NCBI RefSeq assembly: GCF_036898095.1
Contig: NC_090743.1
Span: 17,245,851 to 17,309,850 of the forward strand
DNA from: Palaemon carinicauda
Lineage: Eukaryota > Arthropoda > Malacostraca > Decapoda > Palaemonidae
Length of the DNA stretch: 64,000 bases
Direction: 5' to 3'
Part shown: positions 34,401 to 41,595 of the stretch, in pieces
Position numbering within the stretch: position 1 is the stretch's first letter
Layout of the letters: every line of letters begins with the position of its first letter
Position numbers and translations under genes: made by a program
The notes under the pieces: generated by a model
What the model saw: only the letters and a program-made list of their open reading frames with translations
Database searches by the model: none
Told to the model about the DNA's origin: nothing

Positions 34401-37400
34401 CAAGATCTCCCCTACCATAAGACGAGAGAGACGTTTCTCCTCGTCATCCGTAGGCTTTTCGCATAAGAAACCTGTCACAAGGTTTCGAAGCCCTTAAGCG
34501 AAAGTCAGTCCTTTCAGGACAGGTCCAGCGTCCTGGTTACAGCCATTAGGACAGCTCTGACCCTATGCAGTCATCGGATAACTGCTCGCCGCCTAACAAA
34601 AGCGTAACACAGACTCCGAAAGTTTTTTTTTTGTAGGCAAAGTGTTGCGGTCACAGACGTTACCCTCGTCTATTACCACAACCATTTCCGTTGATCCTTA
34701 AGGGGTTGTATGGCAAACATGCAGTAGATGCTTGCCTCCCTTATGGAAGACTATTCTGCCGATTAGTCCGTTGAGTCTAGCCGTTTATCTCATCGATATC
34801 CTGGCTTTCAGCCAACCTAACGTTCCTTTGTGCTTACTGTTGACGTTGGCGTAGCTTAGTCACGTCAGTCAGGTTGTTTAGAACCACACTCGATGCGGTC
34901 TCGTGTGGTTTTTCAGCCGCATTTGGACGTTAGGCCACTGGCTGATGCCCCTGTTGACGTTCTAGACGTTCACTAACAATCGGAGTTGACTTGTTTTGAC
35001 GCTGTGCGTCAACCTCCACATTCTAGAGTTGTTTTGACTGCTCAGTCTAGGCAGTCAAAGCAGTCTCGAGTGGAAGCTGTACGTCCTCACGCACCTGTTG
35101 TGGTTGACAGTTCAGTTGTTGACAGTTCACAGACTGTCAAGCAGTTACATGACGTTGCGTTCTGGTCCGCTACTAATGCACCAGTGAGAGACTCAGCTTT
35201 TATCGGACAAGGTTCCTGTAGATGAGGAAGTTGCTGTTCTCCCTCCTACTGATATTCCCTTGAGGACTCTGTCAGATGGAGAGGAGCCTTAAGCTGCTTA
35301 GCCTCCTATGGACTTTAATTAAATCATGATGATTTTTTTAAGGATCTTCGTCCGGATCTTGTAACTGCTGCTCCTCGTTCGCCTAAACGTCAGAGCTTAC
35401 ACTAGGCCTAGCTACTTCGAAGCCGTTGTTTTTAAGCTAGTGCTCTCTCGCTCTCCTAGAGAGCGTTACGTTGGCTAGGCGACTGGTTTTTCACCAGGAG
35501 GAGTTTGGGGGATACAGCCTTTGCTTTCCCTTCCTTTAAACTGGTTTATAGAGCGAGAGTCTGATATGACACGAGAGAAGTTCTCGGCTTGGGAGTTCAT
35601 GCCTCTGCCCAGATAGACTTCTCAATTCTGGTAGACTCTCCCTGGCGCCTAGCCAGGAGACGCTCCAAGTTGTTTACAGGTCAACTTCTCAGCTGTTGTC
35701 GAGCCTTTGAAGTTTTGCTGTACTATTATGTCATGCATAACAAGGCTTTCAGGGATGGTAAACGGTTCCGCCTCAGTCGCTAACCCCGTCTGTTGCCACA
35801 CCTGCTCCCGTAGACCCTAAATGGGCTTTGCTGCAAGACATGCAGTCCAAGCTTGCGTCCTTGATAGAGGACTTAAATGCGGAGAAGAACCTTCTGGCCA
35901 ACAACCTTCCAACCGGTCGGTTGTGCGCCCTGTTGACGCTGAGGTAACCTACTCGCGTCTGCCAGTTGAGGTGGTTCCTCCACCGATGCGACCCAGTGTG
36001 GGTTGCCAGCCGCACGTTGACGTTAAGCGACGCTCGGAGGTGGTTGTTGACGTTCAGGACGTTCAACAACCAGCAGAGGTGACTTGTTGTGACGCAGTGC
36101 GTCAACCTCAGCAACCCGTTAGGGTGTTGACTGCACAACCCAGACGGTCTAGACAGTTTCGGGTTGACGCTGTGCTTCCTCGCGCACCCATGGTTGTTGA
36201 CAGTTCACAGACTGTGCAGCAGTTCCATGATATTGCGTCCGGCTCCGTCACGCATGCACCAGTGCGACCGGACTCAGCGAGTCAGACGTTGCCCACTCCG
36301 TTGCCGTTTCCTCATCAGTTTCGGATGAGGAACCCTCTGATGAGGACGTTGCTGAACAAGACGATCAGCCCCCAGCCCTGCTATCCATCCAGAAGATGCT
36401 GAAGAAGGAACGCTGCTCAGTCAGGCTGTGGATGAGTCTGGTAGGGACGCTGTCATCCGTGGATCAATTTGTGTCACTAGGAAGACTACACCTCCGTCCT
36501 CTTCTATACCATCTAGCTTTTCACTGGAAAAAGGACAAGACGCTAGAAGCGGTCTCGATCCCGGTTTCCGAAAAGATAAAGTCTTGTCTGACTTGGTGAA
36601 AGGACTATATCAACCTAAGAGAGGGTCTTCCCCTGACTGTTCAGACTCCCAACCACGTTCTCTTCTCGGACGCATCGGACGTAGGCTGGGGTGCGACATT
36701 AGACGGTCGGGAATGCTCGGGAATATGGAACTCGAGTCAAAGGACAATGCATTTCAACTGCAAGGAGCTACTGGCAGTACGTCTGGCCTGGAAAAGCTTC
36801 AGGTCTCTCCTTCAAGGCAAAGTGGTGGAGGTGAACTCGGACAACACCACGGCTTTGGCGTACATCTCCAAGCAAGGAGGGACCTACTCTCTGACGTTGT
36901 ACGAGATCGCAAGGGACCTCCTCACCTGGTCAAAAGGTCTAGACATATCACTAGTAACGAGGTTCATCCAAGGCAACTTGAATGTCATGGCAGATTGTCT
37001 CAGTCGGAAGGGACAAATAATTCCAACAGAATGGACCCTCCACAAGGATGTATGCAAGAGACTTTGGGCCACCTGGGGCCAGCCAACCATAGATCTCTTC
37101 GCAACCTCGATGACCAAGAGGCTCCCAATATTTTGCTCACCAATCCCGGACCCAGCAGCAGTTCATATAGATGCCTTTCTCCTAGATTGGTCACATCTAG
37201 ATCTATATGCATTCCCTCCGTTCAAGATTGTCAACAAGGTATCGCAGAAGTTCGCCTCTCACGAAGGGACAAGGTTGACGCTAGTTGCTTCCCTCTGGCC
37301 CGCGAGAGAATGGTTCACCGAGGTACTTCGATGGCTAGTAGACGTTCCCAGAACACTTCCCCTAAGGGTGGACCTTCTACGTCAGCCACACGTAAAGAAG

Positions 37401-40400
37401 GTACACCAAGGCCTCCACGCTCTTCGTCTGACTGCCTTCAGACTATCGAAAGACTCTCGAGAGCTAGAGGCTTTTCGAAGGAGGCAGCCAGAGCGATTGC
37501 TAGAGCAAGGAGAACATCCACCCTTAGAGTCTACCAATCGAAGTGGGAAATCTTCCGAAACTGGTGCAAGTCAGTATCCGTACCCTCGACCAGTACCTCT
37601 GTAACTCAAATAGCTGACTTCCTCTTATATCTGAGGAAAGAACGATCTCTTTCAGCTCCCACTATCAAGGGTTACAGAAGTATGTTGGCATCAGTCTTCC
37701 ATCACAGAGGCTTAGATCTTTCCAACAATAAAGATCTACAGGACCTCCTTAAGTCTTTTGAGACCACGAAGGAGCGTCGTTTGGTTACACCTGGTTGGAA
37801 TTTAGACGTGGTACTAAGATTCCTTATGTCAGACAGGTTCGAACCACTACAATCAGCCTCCCTGAAAGATCTCACCTTAAAGACTCTTTTCCTGGTATGC
37901 TTAGCCACAGCTAAAAGAGTCAGTGAGATTCATGCCTTCAGCAAGAACATCGGATTCTCATCCGAAACGGCTACATGTTCTACAGCTTGGTTTTCTAGCC
38001 AAAAACGAGCTGCCTTCTCGGCCTTGGCCAATATCGTTCGATTTTCCAAACTTATCGTATGGTTGGAAATGAACTAGAAAGAGTCTTATGCACTGTAAGA
38101 GCTCTTAAGTTCTATTTAAAACGAACTAAACCTTTACGAGGCCCGTCTGAAGCTTTATGGTGTTCAGTTAAGAAACCATCTTTGCCTATGTCAAAGAATG
38201 CTTTATCCTATTTTATCAGACTGTTAATACGAGAAGCTCATTCCCATCTGAATGAGGAAGACCAAGCTTTGCTGAAGGTAAGGACACACGAAGTTAGAGC
38301 TGTCGCAACTTCCGTGGCCTTTAAACAAAATAGATCTCTGCAAAGTATAATCGACGCAACCTATTGGAAAAGCAAGTCAGTGTTCGCGTCTTTTTATCTT
38401 AAGAATGTCCAGTCTCTTTACGAGAACTGCTACACTCTGGGACCATTCGTAGCAACGAGTGCAGTAGTGGGTGAGGGCTCAACCACTACAATTCCCTAAT
38501 TCCATAACCTTTTTAATCTTTCTCTTGAAATGTTTTATTATTGTTTTTGGGTTGTCCGGAAGGCTAAGAAGCCTTTCGCATCCTACTTGACTTGGCGGGT
38601 GGTCAAAGTCATTTCTTGAGAAGCGCCTAGATTAGAGGTTTTGATGAGGGCCTGTTGTATGGGTTGCAACCCTTGATACTTCAGCTCCTAGGGGTCGCTC
38701 AGCATCCTAAGAGGATCGTGAGGCTCCGTAAGGAAGACGTACTTAAAAAGGCAGAGTAATTGTTCAAGTCGACTTCCTTACCAGGTACTTATTTATTTTA
38801 AGTTTGTTATTTTGATAACTGCTAAAATGAAATAAAAAATCCTTAGCTCATAATAATGTAAACATTTATTGCTGGTCTCTACCCACCCCCCTGGGTGTGA
38901 ATCAGCTTATATAATCACCGGCTAAGTTAAATATTGAAAAATGTTATTTTTATAATAAAATAAATTTTTGAATATACTTACCCGGTGATTATATATTAAA
39001 GGACCCTCCCTTCCTCCCCAATAGAGACACAGTGGACCGAGGAGAAAATTGAGTTCTTTGTTTACATTGAGTACTGAGTACCTGCACGACAGATGGCGCT
39101 GTTGAAGTACACCCCCTACCTGCGTAGCGATCGCTGGCGGATTTTTAACGTAGAGTTTTCTGTCGAGCAACAGAGTTGCAGCTTATATAATCACCGGGTA
39201 AGTATATTCAAAAATTTATTTTATTATAAAAATAACATTTTAACTCTACTACACAATATTTTCCCAAGGACTTATATATATCTACTGCTGTTTAAATTAT
39301 TTCCTTTTCTATTTTACTTCCTAGCAGTACAACTCCCCAAAGCACTTGTACATTTCTGCTGTTTTAATTGCTTTCCTTTTCCATTAAATTTTATATTTGT
39401 CTCAATTTGTCTACCTTTGAAATCTCATACATGGCTGTTGTTTTTTGGCTAAACTTGTTAATGCCTTGTTGCACTTCACTTTTATTCCAACTTCTTACCC
39501 TCCTATACAATATTTACAAATGCTGCCCATTTGCTGTATGTAAATATTCCTGCCTCTGTCTTTAATCAGTTAATTTTACATCCATACTGGCCTTATGTAC
39601 AATTCTGTCTTTTGTCTTATTAAACTTACTCATTGTATCACTTTTTCATCTTTTTTGTTTATTTATTTTTATCTTTCCTCAATCAGATAATAATTAGAAA
39701 TTTCATCAATCAGATAATGATTAGAAATACCTCCAGCCACCCATTTTCTCATATTACATTCATCAACTTGATGTTCCATCTTTTCCTCACTATTTACTCA
39801 TATCCAAGTGCACTTATAAATACCGTACCATGTACTTCAATTTTCTTTGTAAACAATATATTTTTGACAACCAATCCCTTTCCAATTCCATTTTAGTAAG
39901 GTTCTTTCCAATCTCATTCTTAAAGGAACCTCGTATTGCCGATAAGATTTTTGTCACTTGGTTTTTCATTCAGCCCTCCTAGTATAGCTCATATTCTTCA
40001 AACCAATTTAGACACAGATTAAAGCCTTCAAAAATATTAACTGATATCCATTCCAGGAAAATATAAACTCACTCACAACTCTTTCTTTCTTCTGCCATAT
40101 TCCTCAAACTACCACTTGCCTAACTCCACATTTGTTTGTTTCCCAGATATAATCACTCACAATTGTATACCCTGATATTTTACCTTTCTTACTAGGGCCA
40201 TTGCATCTAGCCTTTTCTCCTGAAAGGAATAGTGTATATTATCCGTATATGGATTCTTTTCTACGAGAAAATATTAATAATTTACTTTTATTAAACTCGA
40301 CATAAAATTTACCATGTCACACCAAAGGTACATATAGATATATAGGTAAAAAGAATAAAAGTACGTGTCTGAGCTTTGTTATTGTATGACACTATTGTAC

Positions 40401-41595
40401 AGTTGTAGCTAGTAGCCTCAACTCTCATGTGAAAGAAAATGGTGTGTAAGGTAAATGAACCATATAATTGCAGTTTATTATAATACCTAGCTCAAGAAAT
40501 TATGGCAGGTAATATATGAAAGCATAATATATATTTACTGTTGATACTACCACACTTTTATAAACTGTGGGAAAGTTCAAGAATAATGCTTACTGCCTAT
40601 TTTATGATGTTATTTTAAGCTGGGACTTGTTTTTATGAAAGTCTGGCTCTTCCATTTCATTAAGATGAATTTGTGGTGAAAGTGTTGGTCATTTGTGTCC
40701 CTTTAACATGTTGGAAGGGGGGGAATGATTCTGAGTGAATGTATTAATTATCTATTGATAATTAAAAATGCAAATAATATTTTTTTTCATCCTTCAAACT
40801 ACTCTTGTATGTGCAGATTAGACTCCGCTAGTCTAGTACCATATTAGTGGAAACACTTCTTAAGGGTTGTGGTTAAAAAATGTATTATTAGAATGTAACC
40901 TATGTACAGGTCATGGTCTTCATTTGTTTATCATCGTATGCGTTTATATGGCACTTTGCATTGTACAAATTTCAGTTTCTTATATTAATGACTGTACATG
41001 TATTACAGAATATTAGGTCATTTAACTTGAAAGTTTATGTTCACTAAGAGCATAATGCAACATAATAAAAACTAGAATATCCATTGGGATGGTAATCTCT
41101 CTGATTATAAGTTATGATAGTTTAGTGTGTTTAAATTATTATGTAAGTGTTGTTTGTCTTAGTTCCACTCTTTTTACTTTTTAGGAGGGCATCCATCTGC
41201 GAAGTCGGCAGGAAAACATTAGAAGTTCAGTTGTCAGTGTCAGCAACAAGCCATCGACGTCAGTTTACAGACCGTCCCCACATCGTCCCCCGCCAGGTCT
41301 TCCAAAAACTCCCAAGACTGTGCCAAGACTTTCGACACGTTGCTCTCCCAAGACTGTGCCAAGGCCCCCTACTCGCTGCTCTCCTCGTTTGAGTGGGACT
41401 CTTTCAGCCAGACGGGCGTCAAAGGCAATGACATCATCTCGCATTACATACTCCCCATCCAATTTAGGTAGATCGAGGAATGTATCTCGTGTAAATTTCT
41501 CTCCAGGAGCTTCACCGTTGTTCAAGTCTCCTCGCACCAGAGCACGACAGAGCACTACCCCCAGCAAGTGGAACAAGTTGACCTTCCTAATATAA
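19220..41595 (+). CDS. PRC1/Ase1/MAP65-family cytokinesis protein (Fascetto-like)
   Basis: Thirteen coding exons join in one frame: 19220-19357, 19515-19613, 19770-19913, 21382-21495, 23582-23761, 23967-24104, 24431-24578, 24801-24952 (or 24843-24952), 25935-26045, 26367-26525, 26845-26985, 29760-29864 and 41185-41595. All introns are GT-AG, and all are phase 0 except the one between exons 7 and 8. The product is 679 (or 665) residues, in the range of human PRC1 (about 620) and fly Feo (about 670). Residues 1-400 are coiled-coil (dimerisation) and spectrin-like helices. The family signature DPNRYGNRGGALLKEEKER (exon 9) is the microtubule-binding region. The C-terminus is basic and rich in Ser/Thr-Pro. 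Family role: an antiparallel microtubule bundler at the spindle midzone that recruits kinesin-4 and Polo and is held off by CDK1 phosphorylation. The last intron (11.3 kb) carries a DIRS element. Confidence 0.9.
19515..19613 (+). CDS. PRC1-like exon 2
   Basis: 33 codons, phase 0 at both ends: TLLHSMVDKENQFKKKMM..., an amphipathic coiled-coil segment. Acceptor ATTACAG, donor AAG|GTGAGT. Confidence 0.85.
19770..19913 (+). CDS. PRC1-like exon 3
   Basis: 48 codons, phase 0: DLNAGIAEPVDDYNFLELEA, then MKEVRKRTTCLKELQYVEE. The P.....LE...R...E.L.KE...R...LK.L pattern is shared with PRC1. Acceptor TTGAACAG, donor GAG|GTAATA. Confidence 0.85.
19914..21381 (+). other. PRC1-like intron 3
   Basis: 1.47 kb of AT-rich intron. 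I see no repeat that I can name and no extra exon. Confidence 0.6.
21382..21495 (+). CDS. PRC1-like exon 4
   Basis: 38 codons, phase 0: ELCKRLVEERLEIPNSRVPS, then LESIEDLERRIRTLEQEK. This corresponds to the PRC1 segment E.L...L.......VPSLE.L...R..V..L. Acceptor CTTGCAG, donor AAG|GTTGGC. Confidence 0.88.
22123..22405. mobile_element. TTAA-flanked MITE, copy 1 (piggyBac-like ends)
   Basis: The ends are perfect inverted repeats TTAACCCTTTTACCCCCA and TGGGGGTAAAAGGGTTAA-type (one G/T variant) with TTAA at both borders (22123-22126 and 22402-22405), the target site of piggyBac-type transposases. The 283-bp interior is non-coding and contains a 16-bp palindrome GACGTACCGGTACGTC (22325-22340). It lies in PRC1-like intron 4, in the same orientation as copy 2 at 23159-23471. 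Confidence 0.85.
23159..23471. mobile_element. TTAA-flanked MITE, copy 2
   Basis: 313 bp with the same TTAACCCTTTTACCCCCA end, the same GGTTATTTTTTTTCAAGCAC and TTGCTCTAACAGCCTTAATT interior, and the same 16-bp palindrome (23391-23406). It is longer than copy 1 by an A-rich insert at about 23350-23385. It sits 754 bp downstream of copy 1 in the same intron. Confidence 0.85.
23582..23761 (+). CDS. PRC1-like exon 5
   Basis: 60 codons, phase 0: VNREKNFQILQGKISYLHEE, then LEHKPNCSFEFDMLAG and LSQHNLQKMKEMKIDLEKK. It matches the PRC1 region with the pattern F..LK..I..L...L.H.P..SFE.D.......F.LS..N...L. Acceptor TTTGCAG, donor AAG|GTTAGT. Confidence 0.9.
23967..24104 (+). CDS. PRC1-like exon 6
   Basis: 46 codons, phase 0: VEQNWKESIDLKIQIERLWN, then QLEVEEQERNDFLS. 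The pattern L...I..LW..L.....ER..F is a hallmark of the MAP65/PRC1 family. Acceptor TTTTACAG, donor AAG|GTATTC. Confidence 0.92.
24431..24578 (+). CDS. PRC1-like exon 7
   Basis: 148 bp ending in phase 1: LRDELGRLKVKRQQNLSKCI, then NKMRREIEDCWEKCYISEVE and RNEFTDYLK. It corresponds to the PRC1 segment ...E...L...N....I...R.E....W..C..S...R..F. Acceptor CATCTAG, donor AAAAG|GTATGT. Confidence 0.9.
24801..24952 (+). CDS. PRC1-like exon 8, with an alternative in-frame acceptor at 24842
   Basis: From acceptor TTCTTCAG|G (24800) the exon adds GFDHSDAYLSISFTEEYSEA. From acceptor TTTCACAG|AGG (24842) it reads EEYSEAVLESHE directly after exon 7. Both keep the frame and differ by 42 bp (14 residues). 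The downstream part HQIRKLTNYYNDNIDIFYKI matches PRC1 (...E...L..YY......F..). The short form gives a gap-free match in length to human PRC1 between the Cys/Ser/Arg-rich helix and this segment. Donor ATG|GTAATA. Confidence 0.85.
25050..25700 (+). mobile_element. RTE-type LINE relic in intron 8
   Basis: Broken + strand frames read VDKTEVMVSS, then IKQVEIFRYMGFTISQEGGC, EAEVENRI, then EEAKLDRTVMRMLRWIMGIS, and finally WRDKVKDDLE. These are the RT palm/thumb and C-terminal strings of RTE-like non-LTR retrotransposons (VDKTEVMV...IKQVE.F.YLGS.ISQEGGC...MLRWIMGI...RWRDKV..D). Stops and frameshifts are frequent, so it is inactive. It lies within PRC1-like intron 8 in the sense direction. Confidence 0.8.
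25935..26045 (+). CDS. PRC1-like exon 9 (microtubule-binding signature)
   Basis: 37 codons, phase 0: LWDKFIDLEERANDPNRYGN, then RGGALLKEEKERKAVKK. The DP.R..NRGG.LL.EEK.R block is the most conserved part of PRC1/Ase1/MAP65 proteins and forms the basic microtubule-contact surface of the spectrin domain. Acceptor GTTCCAG, donor AAA|GTGAGT. Confidence 0.95.
26367..26525 (+). CDS. PRC1-like exon 10
   Basis: 53 codons, phase 0: ALPLIEKELFTLISQWETVH, then GKTFQIMGMSVADFID and LQHHEKKENERKKK. The pattern LP.LE.EL...I..WE..H...F...G......I..QW is that of PRC1 at the end of the spectrin domain. Acceptor TTACCAG, donor AAG|GTACGT. Confidence 0.92.
26845..26985 (+). CDS. PRC1-like exon 11
   Basis: 47 codons, phase 0: QNERVNKLNYESRMGARPPA, then VKRRLPSNETLRTSKLQR. 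The Y...P..P.KRR-type motif corresponds to the region of PRC1 that holds the CDK1 sites and nuclear localisation signal. VKRRLP is a likely NLS here. Acceptor TTTTTAG, donor ATG|GTATGT. Confidence 0.85.
27250..27925 (+). repeat. ~700-bp dispersed repeat, + copy in intron 11
   Basis: It runs from GGCACTAGATACCTGTTGAG through CAGACAGTACTACATTAGAT, CATGGTCTTCCACTGTATTG and TTTCCTTTCCTCACTGGACT, ending TTAGCAAGTAATAATAATAA. A (CT)n tract (27341-27431) has expanded at the position where other copies read CTTCTCTCTGG or similar. It is inverted relative to the copy at 28385-29078 in the same intron. Confidence 0.85.
27341..27431. repeat. (CT)n microsatellite inside the repeat
   Basis: About 90 bp of CT/TC dinucleotides. 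It sits exactly inside the body of the dispersed repeat at a short TCTCTC-like seed that other copies retain, so it is a copy-specific expansion. Confidence 0.9.
28385..29078 (-). repeat. ~700-bp dispersed repeat, - copy in intron 11
   Basis: On the - strand it runs from GGCCAGGGCACCAGCCTCCT (about 29078) through GGCCAGACAGTAATACATTG, CATGGTCTTCCACTGACCCA and GTACACTCGGGCACACTATT to the shared tail and (AAT)n (28385-28440). It is nearly full length. With the + copy at 27250-27925 it can form an intramolecular duplex in the pre-mRNA. Confidence 0.88.
29760..29864 (+). CDS. PRC1-like exon 12
   Basis: 35 codons, phase 0: KSKNTLARVALKERNQNSFK, then DGHNSSEVSTYSHFA, a polar low-complexity tail segment. 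Acceptor TTTCTAG, donor GCT|GTAAGT. A second possible donor, GAG|GTATCC at 29840, would shorten it in frame. It is the least conserved exon, and its assignment rests on splice sites and frame. Confidence 0.65.
29865..32838 (+). other. PRC1-like intron 12, part before the DIRS element
   Basis: Mostly unremarkable AT-rich intron. Two weak repeat traces are visible. At about 31185-31345, TATACAAACCTTTCATCC, CAAAGCTGGAATGACTTG and CGGGGGAGTAACCCCCCACA recall the left end of DIRS-like elements. At about 31545-31632, GGGTCGTCTTGTATGCGG and AATATACGGTA recall DNA-transposon termini. No extra exon is convincing. Confidence 0.45.
32839..33015 (+). repeat. Left inverted terminal repeat of the DIRS element
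   Basis: It begins TTTTTCAATATTTAACTTAG, continues GCAACTCTGTTGCTCGACAG and GCGCCATCTGTCGTGCAGGT, and ends near AAAGAACTCAATTTTCTC. About 150-170 bp recur as the exact or near-exact reverse complement at 39040-39190. Confidence 0.9.
34133..36390 (+). pseudogene. DIRS gag-like region, duplicated and broken
   Basis: Short frames carry DIRS gag-like strings: LASSQAQGRSNVKRLMGS then RGLDQRTDVFPLWYR (about 34290-34400), and acidic text before the RT part (SDEEPSDEDVAEQDDQPPAL, about 36325-36380). A block of about 550-580 bp occurs twice (about 34655-35235 and 35780-36320): both copies encode VDSSQTV.Q.HD and related strings, with many differences between them. A 29-30-bp direct duplication also lies at 34190-34250. 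Stops and frameshifts are common. The expected role is the structural capsid-like protein of the element. Confidence 0.6.
36396..37604 (+). pseudogene. DIRS RT C-terminus plus RNase H
   Basis: One frame reads LVGTLSSVDQFVSLGRLHLR (end of RT), a stop at 36597-36599 (probably from TGG), then VLFSDASDVGWGATLDGREC (RNase H start, first Asp), NCKELLAVRLAW, VNSDNTTALAYISKQGGTYS, FIQGNLNVMADCLSRKGQII and PTEWTLHKDVCKRLWATWGQ, then TIDLFATSMTKRLPIFCSPI, as in DIRS1-group polyproteins. The RT palm with the catalytic YLDDW-type box is absent: gag text runs directly into the RT C-terminus, which implies a deletion at about 36395. From the RNase H on, the frame is open for 285 codons. Confidence 0.85.
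37420..38499 (+). pseudogene. DIRS tyrosine recombinase, frameshifted
   Basis: The frame overlaps the RNase H frame, as is usual in DIRS elements. It reads ARRTSTLRVYQSKWEIFRNW (core-binding domain), IADFLLYLRKERSLSAPTIK, GYRSMLASVFHHRGLDLSNN, then the first catalytic arginine in LATAKRVSEIHAFS (about 37900-37940). Two frameshifts (about 37970 and 38050) precede the second frame, NELERVLCTVRALKFYLKRT, then the HxxR box THEVRAVATSVAF and the final TYWKSKSVFASFYLKNV with the catalytic Tyr. The family integrates circular cDNA by recombination instead of by a DDE integrase. Confidence 0.88.
38899..38997 (+). repeat. DIRS internal complementary region
   Basis: The left half, CAGCTTATATAATCACCGGC with TAAGTTAAATATTGAAAAA, is the exact complement of the element's left end (32839-32880). 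The right half, TGTTATTTTTATAATAAAAT with AAATTTTTGAATATACTTAC, is the complement of the right end (39184-39241). The two halves abut with a short T/A overlap, which is what is expected of the template that aligns both termini when DIRS circles form. Confidence 0.88.
39040..39241 (+). repeat. Right inverted terminal repeat of the DIRS element
   Basis: It contains the inverted copy of the left repeat (GAGAAAATTGAGTTCTTTGT, CTGCACGACAGATGGCGCTG, CTGTCGAGCAACAGAGTTGC) and an extra terminal extension (AAGTATATTCAAAAATTTAT and onward) absent from the left end. The left and right repeats are therefore unequal, as in known DIRS elements. Confidence 0.88.
39242..41184 (+). other. PRC1-like intron 12, part after the DIRS element
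   Basis: AT-rich, pyrimidine-rich sequence. I see no repeat family that I recognise and no extra exon. It ends in CTTTTTACTTTTTAG, a strong 3' splice site. Confidence 0.55.
41185..41595 (+). CDS. PRC1-like exon 13 (C-terminal tail and stop)
   Basis: 136 codons plus TAA (41593-41595), phase 0: EGIHLRSRQENIRSSVVSVS, ..., and the end RQSTTPSKWNKLTFLI. The tail is strongly basic and has many S/T-P sites (TPK, SPK, SPR, SPS, SPG, SPR, TPS), fitting a disordered CDK-regulated C-terminus. A 36-bp unit (12 residues, PKTVPR..TRCS) is duplicated in tandem at 41311-41382. Acceptor TTTTTAG. Confidence 0.88.
   Translation, partial: EGIHLRSRQENIRSSVVSVSNKPSTSVYRPSPHRPPPGLPKTPKTVPRLSTRCSPKTVPRPPTRCSPRLSGTLSARRASKAMTSSRITYSPSNLGRSRNVSRVNFSPGASPLFKSPRTRARQSTTPSKWNKLTFLI

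Larger units (their letters stand above)
32839..39241 (+). mobile_element. DIRS-like tyrosine-recombinase retrotransposon in intron 12
   Basis: 6.4 kb with inverted terminal repeats (32839-33015 against 39040-39241), a gag-like region, the end of an RT fused to RNase H, a tyrosine recombinase in an overlapping frame, and an internal complementary region (38899-38997) that pairs with both extreme ends. This is the DIRS plan: no LTRs in direct order, no DDE integrase, and no target duplication seen. Most of the RT is deleted and the recombinase is frameshifted, so the copy cannot be autonomous. It is in the same orientation as the PRC1-like gene, and its own 3' end includes an AATAAA (about 38832). 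Confidence 0.9.

Noticed and set aside
34133..34497. Host gene in PRC1-like intron 12
   Set aside because: The frames lie between DIRS terminal repeats and contain DIRS gag-like text (LDQRTDVFPLWYR).
36428..38077. Single 549-residue protein
   Set aside because: Only the part from about 37420 on (recombinase) has family similarity. The upstream half is an out-of-frame reading of RT/RNase H, whose true frame is 36396-37604.
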